From positions 62,001 through 126,000 of the forward strand of contig PHDC01000001.1 in assembly GCA_002842515.1 (NCBI GenBank): a DNA stretch of 64,000 bases, written 5' to 3'. The notes under the pieces are model-generated. The model saw only the letters and a program-made list of their open reading frames with translations. It searched no databases and was not told the DNA's origin. This document shows positions 1-8,657 of this stretch, in pieces. How positions within the stretch are numbered: position 1 is the first letter of the stretch; every line of letters begins with the position of its first letter. The DNA is from Bacteroidetes bacterium HGW-Bacteroidetes-5. GTDB taxonomy: Bacteria; Bacteroidota; Bacteroidia; Bacteroidales; UBA932. A program made the translations under genes and the position numbers.

Positions 1-45
1 ATCAAGAGAGCGTATTAATTTAATATCTGCCTTCGACGGAATCAT
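1..45 (-). CDS. TrmH/SpoU-family RNA 2'-O-methyltransferase, N-terminal fragment (cut by window edge)
   Basis: Only the first 15 codons lie in the window. They read M-I-P-S-K-A-D-I-K-L-I-R-S-L-D, which resembles the usual N-terminus of Bacteroidota TrmH-family RNA methyltransferases (S-K-x-x-I-K-x-I-x-S-L). The ATG shares one base with the TGA stop of the decarboxylase gene upstream, so the two are probably translationally coupled in one minus-strand transcript. The SAM-binding SPOUT domain is outside the window, so the family call rests on a short N-terminal match and stays tentative. Confidence 0.5.
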   Translation of the reverse strand, partial: MIPSKADIKLIRSLD

Positions 46-1436
46 CAATATCCCAAAATTTTAAGCATTGACTTATATGTCTGCTCTTTACTAAATAGTT
101 TGGTGAAATACTCACCATTCTCATCTAGGTCTATTGTGATGTGCTTTGGCGCAGGTTGAAGGCAGTGTTGTATGCCTCCGAAACCAGCGATAGATTCCTG
201 GTATGCTCCTGTATGAAAAAAGCCCAAATATAGCGGTTCTTCACCGTTAATTGTAGGAAGAAATATTGCATTTGCATGAGCTTCAGCATTATAATAATCC
301 TGACTATCACAAGTGAGTCCTCCCAGAAAAACTCTCTGGTATTCACTATTCCATTTATTGATAGGGAGCAGAATAAATCTCTGTTTAATTCCCCAAGTGT
401 CGGGAAGTGTGGTCATAAACGAGCTGTCCACCATATACCATCTCTCACGGTCGTTCTGCTGTTTCTGGTCTAAAACCTGATATATAACGGCTCCGCTCTC
501 TCCGACAGTAAAACTGCCAAACTCCGTAAAGATATTTGGCTCAGGAATCCCTCTTTGAGAGCAGATGCTCTTAACCTGAGCAATAACCTCTTCTGCCATA
601 TATTCGTAATCGTAATCAAATGCCAGTGAGTTTTTTATCGGGAACCCTCCGCCAATGTTTAGGCTCTCCAGCTCCGGGCAGATAGTTTTTAAATCACAAT
701 ATACAGAAACACATTTAGATAGCTCATTCCAGTAATATGCATTATCTCTAATACCGGTATTGATGAAAAAATGGAGCATCTTTAATGAAAACTTCTTGTT
801 GTGTTTAACCTTATTCTCATAAAAAGGGATTACATCACTATATCTTATTCCAAGCCTGGATGTATAGAATTCAAATTTTGGCTCCTCCTCTGCCGCAATT
901 CTTAAACCAATGGTACACGGCTCTTTAATGCATAGATCAAGTTCATCAAACTCCTGCATATTATCCATTACAGGAATAGTATTTTTCCATCCGTTATTGA
1001 TAAGATTGGCTATATTCTCGATATAGATATCCTTTTTAAACCCGTTGCATATTATGTAAAGCTCTTTAGTTACAGTTCCCTGTTCGTGTAGTGATTCAAT
1101 AAGATTTAGATCAAATGCACTGGAGGTCTCAAGATGAATGTCGTTCTTTAAGGCCTCCTCAATTACAAATGAAAAGTGAGAGCTTTTTGTGCAGTAACAG
1201 TAGTGATAATCTCCTTTATAATCCACTTTAGCCATTGCTACATTGAACATTCGCTTGGCTCTTTGAATTTGGGAAGATATTTTAGGCAGATATGTTATTT
1301 TCAAAGGAGTTCCGTATTGTTCGATAATATCCATAATCGGGATTTCGTGAAAGTAGAGCTCTCCGTCTTCTACTGTAAATTCATCTTGTGGAAAGTCAAA
1401 TGACTGTTCTACCAGATCTATGTACTTATTCTTCAT
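45..1436 (-). CDS. PLP-dependent arginine decarboxylase-like protein (alanine racemase-fold group III)
   Basis: 463 aa, soluble. Probably decarboxylates arginine to agmatine in polyamine synthesis; diaminopimelate/ornithine decarboxylase relatives share the fold. Visible signs: a Y-x-Y-x-x-K segment near residue 80 (HYCYCTKSSHF) providing the PLP lysine, a glycine-rich phosphate-binding stretch (LNIGGGFPI) near residue 262, and a C-terminal CDSQDYYNAE segment where this fold carries the Cys-Asp of the second active-site half. The length matches the short decarboxylase seen in flavobacteria rather than the about 630-aa SpeA. A TATATTTG promoter element lies about 70 bp upstream on the minus strand, shared back-to-back with tamL. 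Substrate specificity cannot be read from sequence alone. Confidence 0.72.
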   Translation of the reverse strand: MKNKYIDLVEQSFDFPQDEFTVEDGELYFHEIPIMDIIEQYGTPLKITYLPKISSQIQRAKRMFNVAMAKVDYKGDYHYCYCTKSSHFSFVIEEALKNDIHLETSSAFDLNLIESLHEQGTVTKELYIICNGFKKDIYIENIANLINNGWKNTIPVMDNMQEFDELDLCIKEPCTIGLRIAAEEEPKFEFYTSRLGIRYSDVIPFYENKVKHNKKFSLKMLHFFINTGIRDNAYYWNELSKCVSVYCDLKTICPELESLNIGGGFPIKNSLAFDYDYEYMAEEVIAQVKSICSQRGIPEPNIFTEFGSFTVGESGAVIYQVLDQKQQNDRERWYMVDSSFMTTLPDTWGIKQRFILLPINKWNSEYQRVFLGGLTCDSQDYYNAEAHANAIFLPTINGEEPLYLGFFHTGAYQESIAGFGGIQHCLQPAPKHITIDLDENGEYFTKLFSKEQTYKSMLKILGY

Positions 1437-1506
1437 TTTTGGAATGTAAGTGAGTTAGATTAAAAAAAAAGTGATAAAGTAAGCGTGTTACATTTATTTC
1501 AGGGTA

Positions 1507-1514
1507 CAAATATA
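1507..1514 (-). promoter_or_regulatory. Promoter -7 element (TATATTTG) for the decarboxylase gene
   Basis: On the minus strand this reads TATATTTG, a full match to the Bacteroidota TAnnTTTG element. The start would fall near 1500, giving a leader of about 60 nt before the ATG at 1436. Confidence 0.5.
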
Positions 1515-1555
1515 TCTTTTTTTATTTTTCGAAAAAAACAAATCATTATAATTAC

Positions 1556-1563
1556 TATTTTTG
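1556..1563 (+). promoter_or_regulatory. Promoter -7 element (TATTTTTG) for tamL
   Basis: Plus-strand match to TAnnTTTG, 17 bp before the ATG at 1581. It lies downstream of the more distal in-frame ATG at 1485, so that upstream ATG would not be on the transcript, which supports the start at 1581. Confidence 0.5.
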
Positions 1564-1580
1564 TGCAAAATAATAGCTTA

Positions 1581-3857
1581 ATGAATAGACTCCCAATCAT
1601 AAAATTCACCTGTTTTCTAACTCTTATTCTCACTTTTATTCTCATCTCTTGTAGCACTGTCAGAGTTGTACCTCAGGGTGAGAGTCTGCTCAAAGAGAAT
1701 AGAATAGTGGTACTAAACAGCGATGAAGTTGAACCGGGAGATCTTAATCAATATATCAGACAACAACCTAACAGATCTCTGGTCTACGGATGGAATCCCT
1801 TTCTGATGATCTATAACTGGAGTAACGGAAAGGGTGATGGATGGGACAGATTTGTAAAAAGAGTGGGACAACCTCCTGTTATTTTGGACTCATCACTGGT
1901 TAAAAGAAGCAGTGAAAACCTGGTTAATCATTTGACATCAATAGGATATTATAACTCAACGGTTCACGATTCAATAATTATCAAAAAGAAGCGGGGGAGG
2001 GTTAGTTACTTTGTTAATGTTGGTAAAAGCTTTGAGGTTAGGGAGATTCACTATAACATCAAAGATACTGCAATAGAGAGGGTAGTGATGAATAACAATT
2101 CACAATCTTTACTAAAACAGGGGGTTAGACTTTCGGAAAAAAGCTTAGATATGGAGAGTGAGAGAATCACGAACATTTTAAGAGAGAGTGGATACTACAA
2201 CTTTACAAAGAATTTTTTCTTCTTCGAGGCTGATACCCTTAGTGGGGAAGATGTTGCAGATCTTTATGTTAGAATTGACAACTATACCAGAAACGAAACA
2301 CAGAAAGATTCACGTCCTCACGAAAAATTCAGAATCAGAAAAATTTCACTATTTCCGGATTATGATCCAATGAGAAGAGATGACTCTTTGAGTATGTTCA
2401 ATGTTCATAAGATGAAAAATATGACCATTTATCATAGAGGTGAGAGAACTATAAGACCGGAAGTTCTGGAGAGGTTGAACATTTTAAAGCCTGGTGACCT
2501 ATACAGTGAAAGAGATGCATCTACAACATATAACAGATTTGTCTCTCTCAGATTTTTTTCTGGAGTTAACCTCCAATATGATGAAGTCCCAGCAGACTCT
2601 TCCGGAAAGTTTAGAGAAGTAGATTGTATTATCAGATTAACTCCTTCTAAAAGTCAAGGATACAAACTAAATTTGGAGGCTTCAAGTAACTCAAATAATC
2701 TTCTGGGTGTTTCTCCTGCAGCATCCTATTATCACAAAAATCTATTTCGCGGAGGAGAGTGGTTTACTCTTGGATTTATGGGGAATTTTCAATTTAAACT
2801 TGATGACCCTATAAAATCTTCAGAGCTTGGAATTTCGGCAGGTATATCATTTCCAAGCTTTTTATTACTTCCGGACTCCCTTTTTCGCACCAATATTCCA
2901 AGAACAGATATGAATATTGGGTACAACTATCAAAGTCGTCCGGAATTTACCAGAAACCTCTTATCATTTAATTACGGATATAACTGGAGAGTGGGAGAGA
3001 GGCTCTTTTATATTGTTAACCCTGTGCAGCTCAGTATTGTGAAACTAAACAATATGAATCCGCAATTCTATGAATCATTACAGGATCCTTTCCTGAAAAA
3101 CTCATATAAGAATCACTTCGACTTGGGAATGGGCGGGACAATTTTTTATACCACCGACGCATCAACAAATCCGAAGAAATCTTATTTCTACGTAAGATGG
3201 ACAAATGATATTGCCGGAAATCTTATAAGCCTGTTTAACTCTAAACTTTCAAGCGATTCAACCGGTGCAAAAACTATTTGGAACACTCCCTATGCCCAGT
3301 ATTTTCGGAGTGATCTTACAGTCGGTTATACCTGGAGGGTAGATAAAGATCAATCTATTGCAACCAGATTCAATATTGGAACCGGGCACGCTTACGGTAA
3401 CTCCAGAATTCTTCCGTTTGAAAAGCTATTTTACGCAGGTGGTGCAAATAGTTTAAGAGGATGGCAGGCAAGATCTGTCGGTCCTGGATTTGCTGCTATT
3501 GATACTACATTCTCAATTCCTAACCAGACAGGAGACATTAAATTGGAGTTAAATGCTGAGTATAGATTCAATATGTTCTGGAATATAGAGGGGGCGATTT
3601 TTGCAGATGCAGGAAATATATGGACATTTAGAAGTGAGTCAGGGCAGGAGAGTGGTCAGTTCCGTATTAAGGACTTTTACAAGAGTGTTGCAATAAACTG
3701 GGGTTTTGGAGCCAGATTGGATCTGGATTTTGTAATATTACGCCTGGATCTGGGAATCAAAGCACACGACCCTTCAAGAAAAATATGGGTAGGCCCTGGT
3801 GACTGGTTTAAAACAGATAACTACGCTCTTCAGTTTGGGGTGGGTTATCCTTTTTAG
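1581..3857 (+). CDS. tamL: TamL-like outer-membrane assembly lipoprotein (BamA/Omp85 superfamily)
   Basis: 758 aa from the chosen ATG. The N-terminus is a lipoprotein signal with lipobox LISC followed by STVRVVPQGESLL, the typical opening of Bacteroidota TamL. POTRA-like segments follow (residues about 40-340), then a C-terminal beta-barrel with the Omp85 hallmark LRGW (FYAGGANSLRGWQARSVGPG) and a terminal strand ending in aromatic residues (ALQFGVGYPF). TamL is thought to pair with TamB to move lipids or proteins to the outer membrane; no tamB lies next to it here. An in-frame ATG at 1485 would add 32 residues with no signal character and lies upstream of the promoter, so it was not used. 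Confidence 0.85.
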   Translation: MNRLPIIKFTCFLTLILTFILISCSTVRVVPQGESLLKENRIVVLNSDEVEPGDLNQYIRQQPNRSLVYGWNPFLMIYNWSNGKGDGWDRFVKRVGQPPVILDSSLVKRSSENLVNHLTSIGYYNSTVHDSIIIKKKRGRVSYFVNVGKSFEVREIHYNIKDTAIERVVMNNNSQSLLKQGVRLSEKSLDMESERITNILRESGYYNFTKNFFFFEADTLSGEDVADLYVRIDNYTRNETQKDSRPHEKFRIRKISLFPDYDPMRRDDSLSMFNVHKMKNMTIYHRGERTIRPEVLERLNILKPGDLYSERDASTTYNRFVSLRFFSGVNLQYDEVPADSSGKFREVDCIIRLTPSKSQGYKLNLEASSNSNNLLGVSPAASYYHKNLFRGGEWFTLGFMGNFQFKLDDPIKSSELGISAGISFPSFLLLPDSLFRTNIPRTDMNIGYNYQSRPEFTRNLLSFNYGYNWRVGERLFYIVNPVQLSIVKLNNMNPQFYESLQDPFLKNSYKNHFDLGMGGTIFYTTDASTNPKKSYFYVRWTNDIAGNLISLFNSKLSSDSTGAKTIWNTPYAQYFRSDLTVGYTWRVDKDQSIATRFNIGTGHAYGNSRILPFEKLFYAGGANSLRGWQARSVGPGFAAIDTTFSIPNQTGDIKLELNAEYRFNMFWNIEGAIFADAGNIWTFRSESGQESGQFRIKDFYKSVAINWGFGARLDLDFVILRLDLGIKAHDPSRKIWVGPGDWFKTDNYALQFGVGYPF

Positions 3858-3871
3858 CAGTCTCTTTTAGT

Positions 3872-4615
3872 TTACCTCTCAAAGAGAAGAGTTCCAAAAA
3901 ATTCAGGCCTGTGAAAATCGGGCTTTTCTGTTTTAATTGGGCTCCACGAAAGATAGTGCTTAAGAGGGAGTTCATCACCGCACTTGTAAAAGTTTGCCTT
4001 TAATTCTCTTCCTGCAAGCGACTCTTTTTTCCCGGAATAGAGCAGTTCGATTGGAATTGCAATTGTGATACTCCAGTTGAAGTCCCCCTCTTGTGTCTCA
4101 AATCCCTCTCTCCCCAATGTTGAAACTCGTCTTATTTTTGAAGTTGTGCTTTTATCAAACCGGGTTCTATCTCTTCTTTGGGTGCCGTAGGCAAAGGTAC
4201 CTACACCTATACAATTAAGCTCCAGGTTATAGTATGTAGAGTCGTCATTAGGGAGAATAAAAAACTCCACACAAGAGTCCTTATAGGGTGCAGAACCCTC
4301 ATCAACAGTATATAATGCTCTGATAAATCTCTCGATAACATTATACTGTAGAAAAATCTCATCCTTTGAGTATGCAATTCTGAATTTTACATCAGGAGCG
4401 TAAGGGTATTCGTCCCAATTGAGTTGATCAATTTTATGATAGGGAACAGCCATACTATCCATCATCTTTTGAACCAGTATCATAGGAGGAAGCAGACAGG
4501 GGAAAGAAATTTTCTTTACTGTAATCATTTGTTCTTTAATTAAAGGCTCCTCCTGAGCCATAGTCTCTATTGAGAAGGGAATCAGGAGGAGCAATAATGA
4601 TAAAATCCGAACCAT
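3872..4615 (-). CDS. Exported CBM9/DOMON-like carbohydrate-binding family protein
   Basis: 247 aa with a signal peptide (MVRILSLLLLLIPFSIETMA, cleavage before QEEP). The body follows the pattern of Bacteroidota 'carbohydrate-binding family 9-like' proteins: WDEYPYAPDVKFRIAYS, then RALYTVDEGSAPYKDSCVEFF and YNLELNCIGVGTF. No catalytic motif is seen, so it is probably a periplasmic or surface beta-sandwich of unknown ligand. It ends a minus-strand run behind the sugar MFS transporter (8 bp gap) and the NagB-LmbE fusion, which suggests a role in amino-sugar or oligosaccharide use. It converges with tamL at 14 bp with no visible terminator. Confidence 0.65.
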   Translation of the reverse strand: MVRILSLLLLLIPFSIETMAQEEPLIKEQMITVKKISFPCLLPPMILVQKMMDSMAVPYHKIDQLNWDEYPYAPDVKFRIAYSKDEIFLQYNVIERFIRALYTVDEGSAPYKDSCVEFFILPNDDSTYYNLELNCIGVGTFAYGTQRRDRTRFDKSTTSKIRRVSTLGREGFETQEGDFNWSITIAIPIELLYSGKKESLAGRELKANFYKCGDELPLKHYLSWSPIKTEKPDFHRPEFFGTLLFER

Positions 4616-4623
4616 TCCGGTAC

Positions 4624-5835
4624 TTAATTCACGGTGTTTCTACGTATCTTATAACCGGATACTCCATAATAGAGGATAAAAATATAAATTGGCAGTGCTA
4701 TCCAGTATGAGTTTTGAGCACCAACTGAGTCTTTCAGGAACCCGTAGATGGTTGGGATAACTGCACCTCCTGCTATAGCCATTACTAAAAAAGAGGATCC
4801 TACTTTGGTGAATTTTCCAAGATCTGCAATAGCCAAAGGCCATAGAGCCGGCCACATTAGTGAACAACCAAGTGCCATAAGAGCAATAAACCAGATTGAG
4901 ATGGCAGCCGGGGTAAGAACAACCAGTAATGCGCCTGCAATTCCAAGCAATGAACATATAATCAAGGCATTTGATTGACTAAGGTATTTTGGGATAAATA
5001 CAATACCGCAGATATAACCGATAACCATCCCTACCGGAGAGATCCAGGCGTAAGAGGATGCGTTAGGAAGATTCAATGAGGTTGCATAATCTACAAGAGT
5101 ACCAAGTGCGACAGTCTCCACTCCCACATAGAAGAAGAGAGTCAAGGCGCCAAGCAGAAGGTGTGGAAACTGCCAGATTGAGGTTTTATTTGCGGCATAA
5201 GGGCAATCATCTGCATTTTCGGAATCTTCCCCAACAGCTTTTACCTCAGGAAGAGGTGCGAGTAATGATAAAAGACCAAGAAGTATGAACACCCCAATTA
5301 TTATGTAGAATGGGAGATATAGGTCTGAAATGAGGGTGTCGGTGGTGTTTTTACCTATAACAAATGCCAGAAAAACGGGAGCTACAGGCCAGGCAAGTTT
5401 GTTGCAGATACCCATTATTGACATCCTCTTTGCAGCACTCTCAATTGGCCCCAGAATTGTAATATAGGGGTTAACTGAGGCCTGAAGGAAAGTGTTTGCG
5501 ATACCACTCACAAATGAAGCAATCAGAAAGTAGATAAAATTTCCGCTGCTTGCAGAGGGTATAAATAGGGCAAAAGCAATTGCAAAAAGAAGAAAGGAGA
5601 GTGACATTGTCTTTTTGTAACCAATTTTTGCAATAGTCAGTGCTGCCGGGTAGCCAAAAATTATAAATGTAGAGAATGTGGCTGCAAGAATCAGGTATGA
5701 CGCTCCGGAAGATATATCCAGTGTTCCTTTAAGAACCGGTATAAGAAATGAGTTAATACCCAATGCAAAACCAATTGCAAAGAACATCATTCCAATAAAG
5801 GCTATAGGAATGATAAAGTTACTTTTGTTATTCAT
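4624..5835 (-). CDS. Sugar MFS transporter (FucP/GluP/NagP-like)
   Basis: 403 aa, strongly hydrophobic throughout with about 12 predicted membrane segments; inner-membrane proton symporter type. The opening (FIGMMFFAIGFALGINSFLIPVLKG) and the internal ISPVGMVIGYICG and LMWPALWPLAIADLGKFTK segments are typical of the FHS family, which carries fucose, glucose/galactose or N-acetylglucosamine. It lies 28 bp downstream of the NagB-LmbE gene and 8 bp upstream of the CBM9-like gene, so an amino sugar is the likely cargo (inference). A cytoplasmic loop near residues 195-215 (ENADDCPYAANK) is the longest polar insertion. Confidence 0.82.
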   Translation of the reverse strand: MNNKSNFIIPIAFIGMMFFAIGFALGINSFLIPVLKGTLDISSGASYLILAATFSTFIIFGYPAALTIAKIGYKKTMSLSFLLFAIAFALFIPSASSGNFIYFLIASFVSGIANTFLQASVNPYITILGPIESAAKRMSIMGICNKLAWPVAPVFLAFVIGKNTTDTLISDLYLPFYIIIGVFILLGLLSLLAPLPEVKAVGEDSENADDCPYAANKTSIWQFPHLLLGALTLFFYVGVETVALGTLVDYATSLNLPNASSYAWISPVGMVIGYICGIVFIPKYLSQSNALIICSLLGIAGALLVVLTPAAISIWFIALMALGCSLMWPALWPLAIADLGKFTKVGSSFLVMAIAGGAVIPTIYGFLKDSVGAQNSYWIALPIYIFILYYGVSGYKIRRNTVN

Positions 5836-5863
5836 TTTTCAATCTGGTTAAGTTATTTATAAT

Positions 5864-7762
5864 TTAAATATAGTATCTTACAAAAAGTTCAATTGCTTGA
5901 TACTCTGCCATTCCAAGCTTATCAAACAAAAGTGCGGTATTATGATTACGCTCCTCTGCCCTCTGCCAGAACTCTCGTTTATCCGATCCCGGGAAAAGAG
6001 GCCTATCCTTTTGTGATTGGTGCTTAAAAATAGCCTCCCTCTTTATATTAACCTCTTCCGGACTAAGTGGAACCGCCATATCTGCATCTGCAACATCCCA
6101 CTCCTGCCAGGCTCCTCTGTATAACCAAACCCTGCAATCCTTTATCCAATCTTCATTCTTTAATTCATTTAACGCAGATAGAATCGCCTGCAGACAAACC
6201 CTGTGAGTTCCGTGAGGGTCGCTGAGGTCTCCGGCAGCATATACCTGATGTGGTTTGACCTTCTGGAGCAACTCCTTAACAATTGCTATATCTGCCTCAC
6301 CTATAGGTTTCTTTTTAACACCACCTGTTTCGTAGAACGGCATATCCAGAAAATGAACCCTCTCTTCCGGTATCTTCAGATAACGACAAGCTGCTTTTGC
6401 TTCTCCTCTGCGAATTGCTCCTTTTACTTCACGAATACTTTGAGAATCTGGCTCTCCAGGGTGTTTAGTGCTAAGTTCTAATAGTGCATTTCTATAAATA
6501 GCGTCAGCAGATTTGAGCTCAGAGTTGTATATCTTTGCACTATCTCTTAAGAAATCCAGGAATCTTATGGCATCGTGGTCAAAAACTGCAATATTCCCGG
6601 ATACCTGATATGCAAGATGCACTTCGTGACCGTGCTCTGATAGTCTGGCAAGGGTACCACCCATAGAGATTACATCGTCATCCGGGTGAGGGGAGAAGAT
6701 AATTACCCTTTTTGGATAAGGAGTTGCCCTCTCCGGTCTGGTTGAGTCATCTGAATTTGGTTTTCCTCCCGGCCATCCTGTTATTGTGTGCTGAAGATCG
6801 TTGAAGACCTTAATATTTATTTTACTGGCGGGACCCTGCTCTGTTATAAGGTCACTCATACCGTTGTCGTTGTAGTCTCGATCTGTTAGTTTAAGAATCG
6901 GTTTGTCCAATTTTTTACACAACCAGAAGACAGATTTTCTGGTTAATTGATCTGTCCATTCGCAAGGTCCAGTTAGCCAAGGTGTTTTTATTCTGGTAAG
7001 CTCGGCTGCAGCGGCGTAATCCAACAGAACTTCAAGGTTTTCGTGTCTCTGCAGATATGAAGTAGGGTTTTGTTCGTTAATGTTACCCTCGACCAGCTTT
7101 GCAATAGACTGAGCCTTACCCTCACCCCAGGAGAGAAAATATATTTTTTTAGATTTTAGAATTGTCTCAATACCCATTGTGAGAGCGTGAAAAGGGACAT
7201 ACTCTACTCCAAAGAACTCAGATGCTGCAGATACTCTTGTATTGAAGTTTAATGTAATTAGACGGGTTCTGGAGTTATAGTAAGAACCTGGTTCATTAAA
7301 ACCCATATTTCCGATTACCATTATGTCAATACCGCCAAGTGTGGCTATAGTCTGCTCATATTCCTCGCAATAGTTGTGAACTTTATTCTTTGGGACATCT
7401 CCGTCCAGACAGTGAATATTTTCCGACGGGATATCAATAAAATCCAGAAGGTACTCCTTCATAAAACGGTAGTGAGACTGGAGCTCGTTTTTGTTCAATC
7501 CCCAATACTCGTCAAGAGTAAATATGTGGACATTTTTAAAGCTTATTTCCCTCTTGTTGTACATTGAGACCAGCTCTTCATACACTTTTATTGCTACAGA
7601 GGATGCACTCAAGCCAAGTACACAAGGTAATCCTTTGATCGTTTTCTGCTTAACGGCATCTGAAATGTTCTCGGCCACTCCTTTGCAGGCAATGTCAGAC
7701 TCCTCAAAGATATTGACCGGAATCTTCTCATACCTTTTTGTAAAATCTGTATTTAATATCAT
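5864..7762 (-). CDS. NagB-like domain fused to LmbE/PIG-L deacetylase
   Basis: 632 aa, cytosolic, two domains. Residues 1-270 follow glucosamine-6-phosphate deaminase (NagB): LDEYWGL at 83-89 keeps the catalytic Asp, and GFNEPGS at 154-160 keeps the Glu. Two active-site loops look damaged. The phosphate-binding loop usually TGGTP/TGSSP reads SASSVA (residues 52-57), and the DGHI tetrad that carries Asp141 and His143 in E. coli NagB is shortened to NM (152-153). Residues about 345-600 are an LmbE-type Zn deacetylase with intact PHPDDD and DPHGTHR metal motifs. Large NagB-LmbE fusions are common in Bacteroidales; here the deacetylase half may be the working part (inference). It begins the transporter/CBM9 run. 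Confidence 0.8.
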   Translation of the reverse strand: MILNTDFTKRYEKIPVNIFEESDIACKGVAENISDAVKQKTIKGLPCVLGLSASSVAIKVYEELVSMYNKREISFKNVHIFTLDEYWGLNKNELQSHYRFMKEYLLDFIDIPSENIHCLDGDVPKNKVHNYCEEYEQTIATLGGIDIMVIGNMGFNEPGSYYNSRTRLITLNFNTRVSAASEFFGVEYVPFHALTMGIETILKSKKIYFLSWGEGKAQSIAKLVEGNINEQNPTSYLQRHENLEVLLDYAAAAELTRIKTPWLTGPCEWTDQLTRKSVFWLCKKLDKPILKLTDRDYNDNGMSDLITEQGPASKINIKVFNDLQHTITGWPGGKPNSDDSTRPERATPYPKRVIIFSPHPDDDVISMGGTLARLSEHGHEVHLAYQVSGNIAVFDHDAIRFLDFLRDSAKIYNSELKSADAIYRNALLELSTKHPGEPDSQSIREVKGAIRRGEAKAACRYLKIPEERVHFLDMPFYETGGVKKKPIGEADIAIVKELLQKVKPHQVYAAGDLSDPHGTHRVCLQAILSALNELKNEDWIKDCRVWLYRGAWQEWDVADADMAVPLSPEEVNIKREAIFKHQSQKDRPLFPGSDKREFWQRAEERNHNTALLFDKLGMAEYQAIELFVRYYI

Positions 7763-7808
7763 ATTATTTCTAATTATAAATTTGTAATTCAGTTTTCTGT
7801 TTTAAATT

Positions 7809-8630
7809 TTAAATATTGGCTGCCCTCCATATAGGAATTAGAGACTTCATCAATGAATCCAAAGCATCCAGCTTAAGCATATTTGCTCCATCTGAAAGTG
7901 CTTTTGAAGGTTCCGGGTGAGTCTCTATAAAAAGTCCGTCTGCTCCAACAGCAATACCTGCTTTGGCTAATGTTGAGATCATATCCGGTCTGCCCCCTGA
8001 TACACCACTACTTTGGTTTGGTTGTTGAAGACTATGTGTAACATCCAAAACAACAGGATATCCAAAAGCTTTCATTAGAGGAAAGGACCTAAAGTCTACA
8101 ATAAGATCTGTATAACCGAATTGTGAACCTCGTTCGGTGAGCATAATATTGTTGTTTCCTGCTCCGGCAACCTTCTCTGCTGCAAATTTCATAGATTCAG
8201 GGGAGAGAAACTGCCCTTTTTTAATATTAACAAACTTTCCGGTTAGTGCAGCAGCCTCCAAAAGATCTGTTTGTCTGCAGAGAAAGGCAGGAATTTGAAG
8301 GACATCAATATCAAATGAGGCTGCAAGTTTTGCTTCATTTGCGTTGTGTATATCCGTTACTATTGGAATCTCTAACTTATTACGGATTTTTTGCAGAATT
8401 TCAAGTGCTTTTTCATCACCGAGTCCTGTAAAAGAATCTGCTTTCGATCTGTTAGCCTTTCTGTAAGATGCTTTAAAAATGAATGGAATTGATAGTTTTT
8501 GAGTGATAGATTTAATTTCTGAGGCAATCCTAAATGTAATCTCTTCATTCTCAACTACACAAGGACCGGCAATAAGAAAGAAAAGGCCCTTTTCAACATC
8601 TTTTATATACTCTATTTTGTCTATTATCAT
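7809..8630 (-). CDS. kdsA: 3-deoxy-8-phosphooctulonate synthase (KDO-8-P synthase)
   Basis: 273 aa, usual family length. Condenses arabinose-5-phosphate with phosphoenolpyruvate to KDO-8-P, the first KDO step of lipopolysaccharide core synthesis. Recognised from IAGPCVVEN near residue 18, FKASYRKANRSKADSFTG (53-70), TDIHNANEA, LTERGSQFGYTDLIVDFRS and DVTHSLQQPN, all in the right order for the TIM-barrel. It lies 28 bp behind rarA and about 46 bp before the NagB-LmbE gene, so it could be co-transcribed with either. No catalytic residue appears altered. Confidence 0.95.
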   Translation of the reverse strand: MIIDKIEYIKDVEKGLFFLIAGPCVVENEEITFRIASEIKSITQKLSIPFIFKASYRKANRSKADSFTGLGDEKALEILQKIRNKLEIPIVTDIHNANEAKLAASFDIDVLQIPAFLCRQTDLLEAAALTGKFVNIKKGQFLSPESMKFAAEKVAGAGNNNIMLTERGSQFGYTDLIVDFRSFPLMKAFGYPVVLDVTHSLQQPNQSSGVSGGRPDMISTLAKAGIAVGADGLFIETHPEPSKALSDGANMLKLDALDSLMKSLIPIWRAANI

Positions 8631-8657
8631 AACAGGACAAAATTAGGCAAAAATCAA

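Noticed and set aside
1485-1580. Longer TamL start at 1485
   Set aside because: It precedes the TATTTTTG promoter element and adds residues without signal-peptide character.
4960-5290. Plus-strand ORFs inside the MFS and other minus-strand genes as separate genes
   Set aside because: They are antisense shadows with low-complexity or basic translations, no family features and no promoters.
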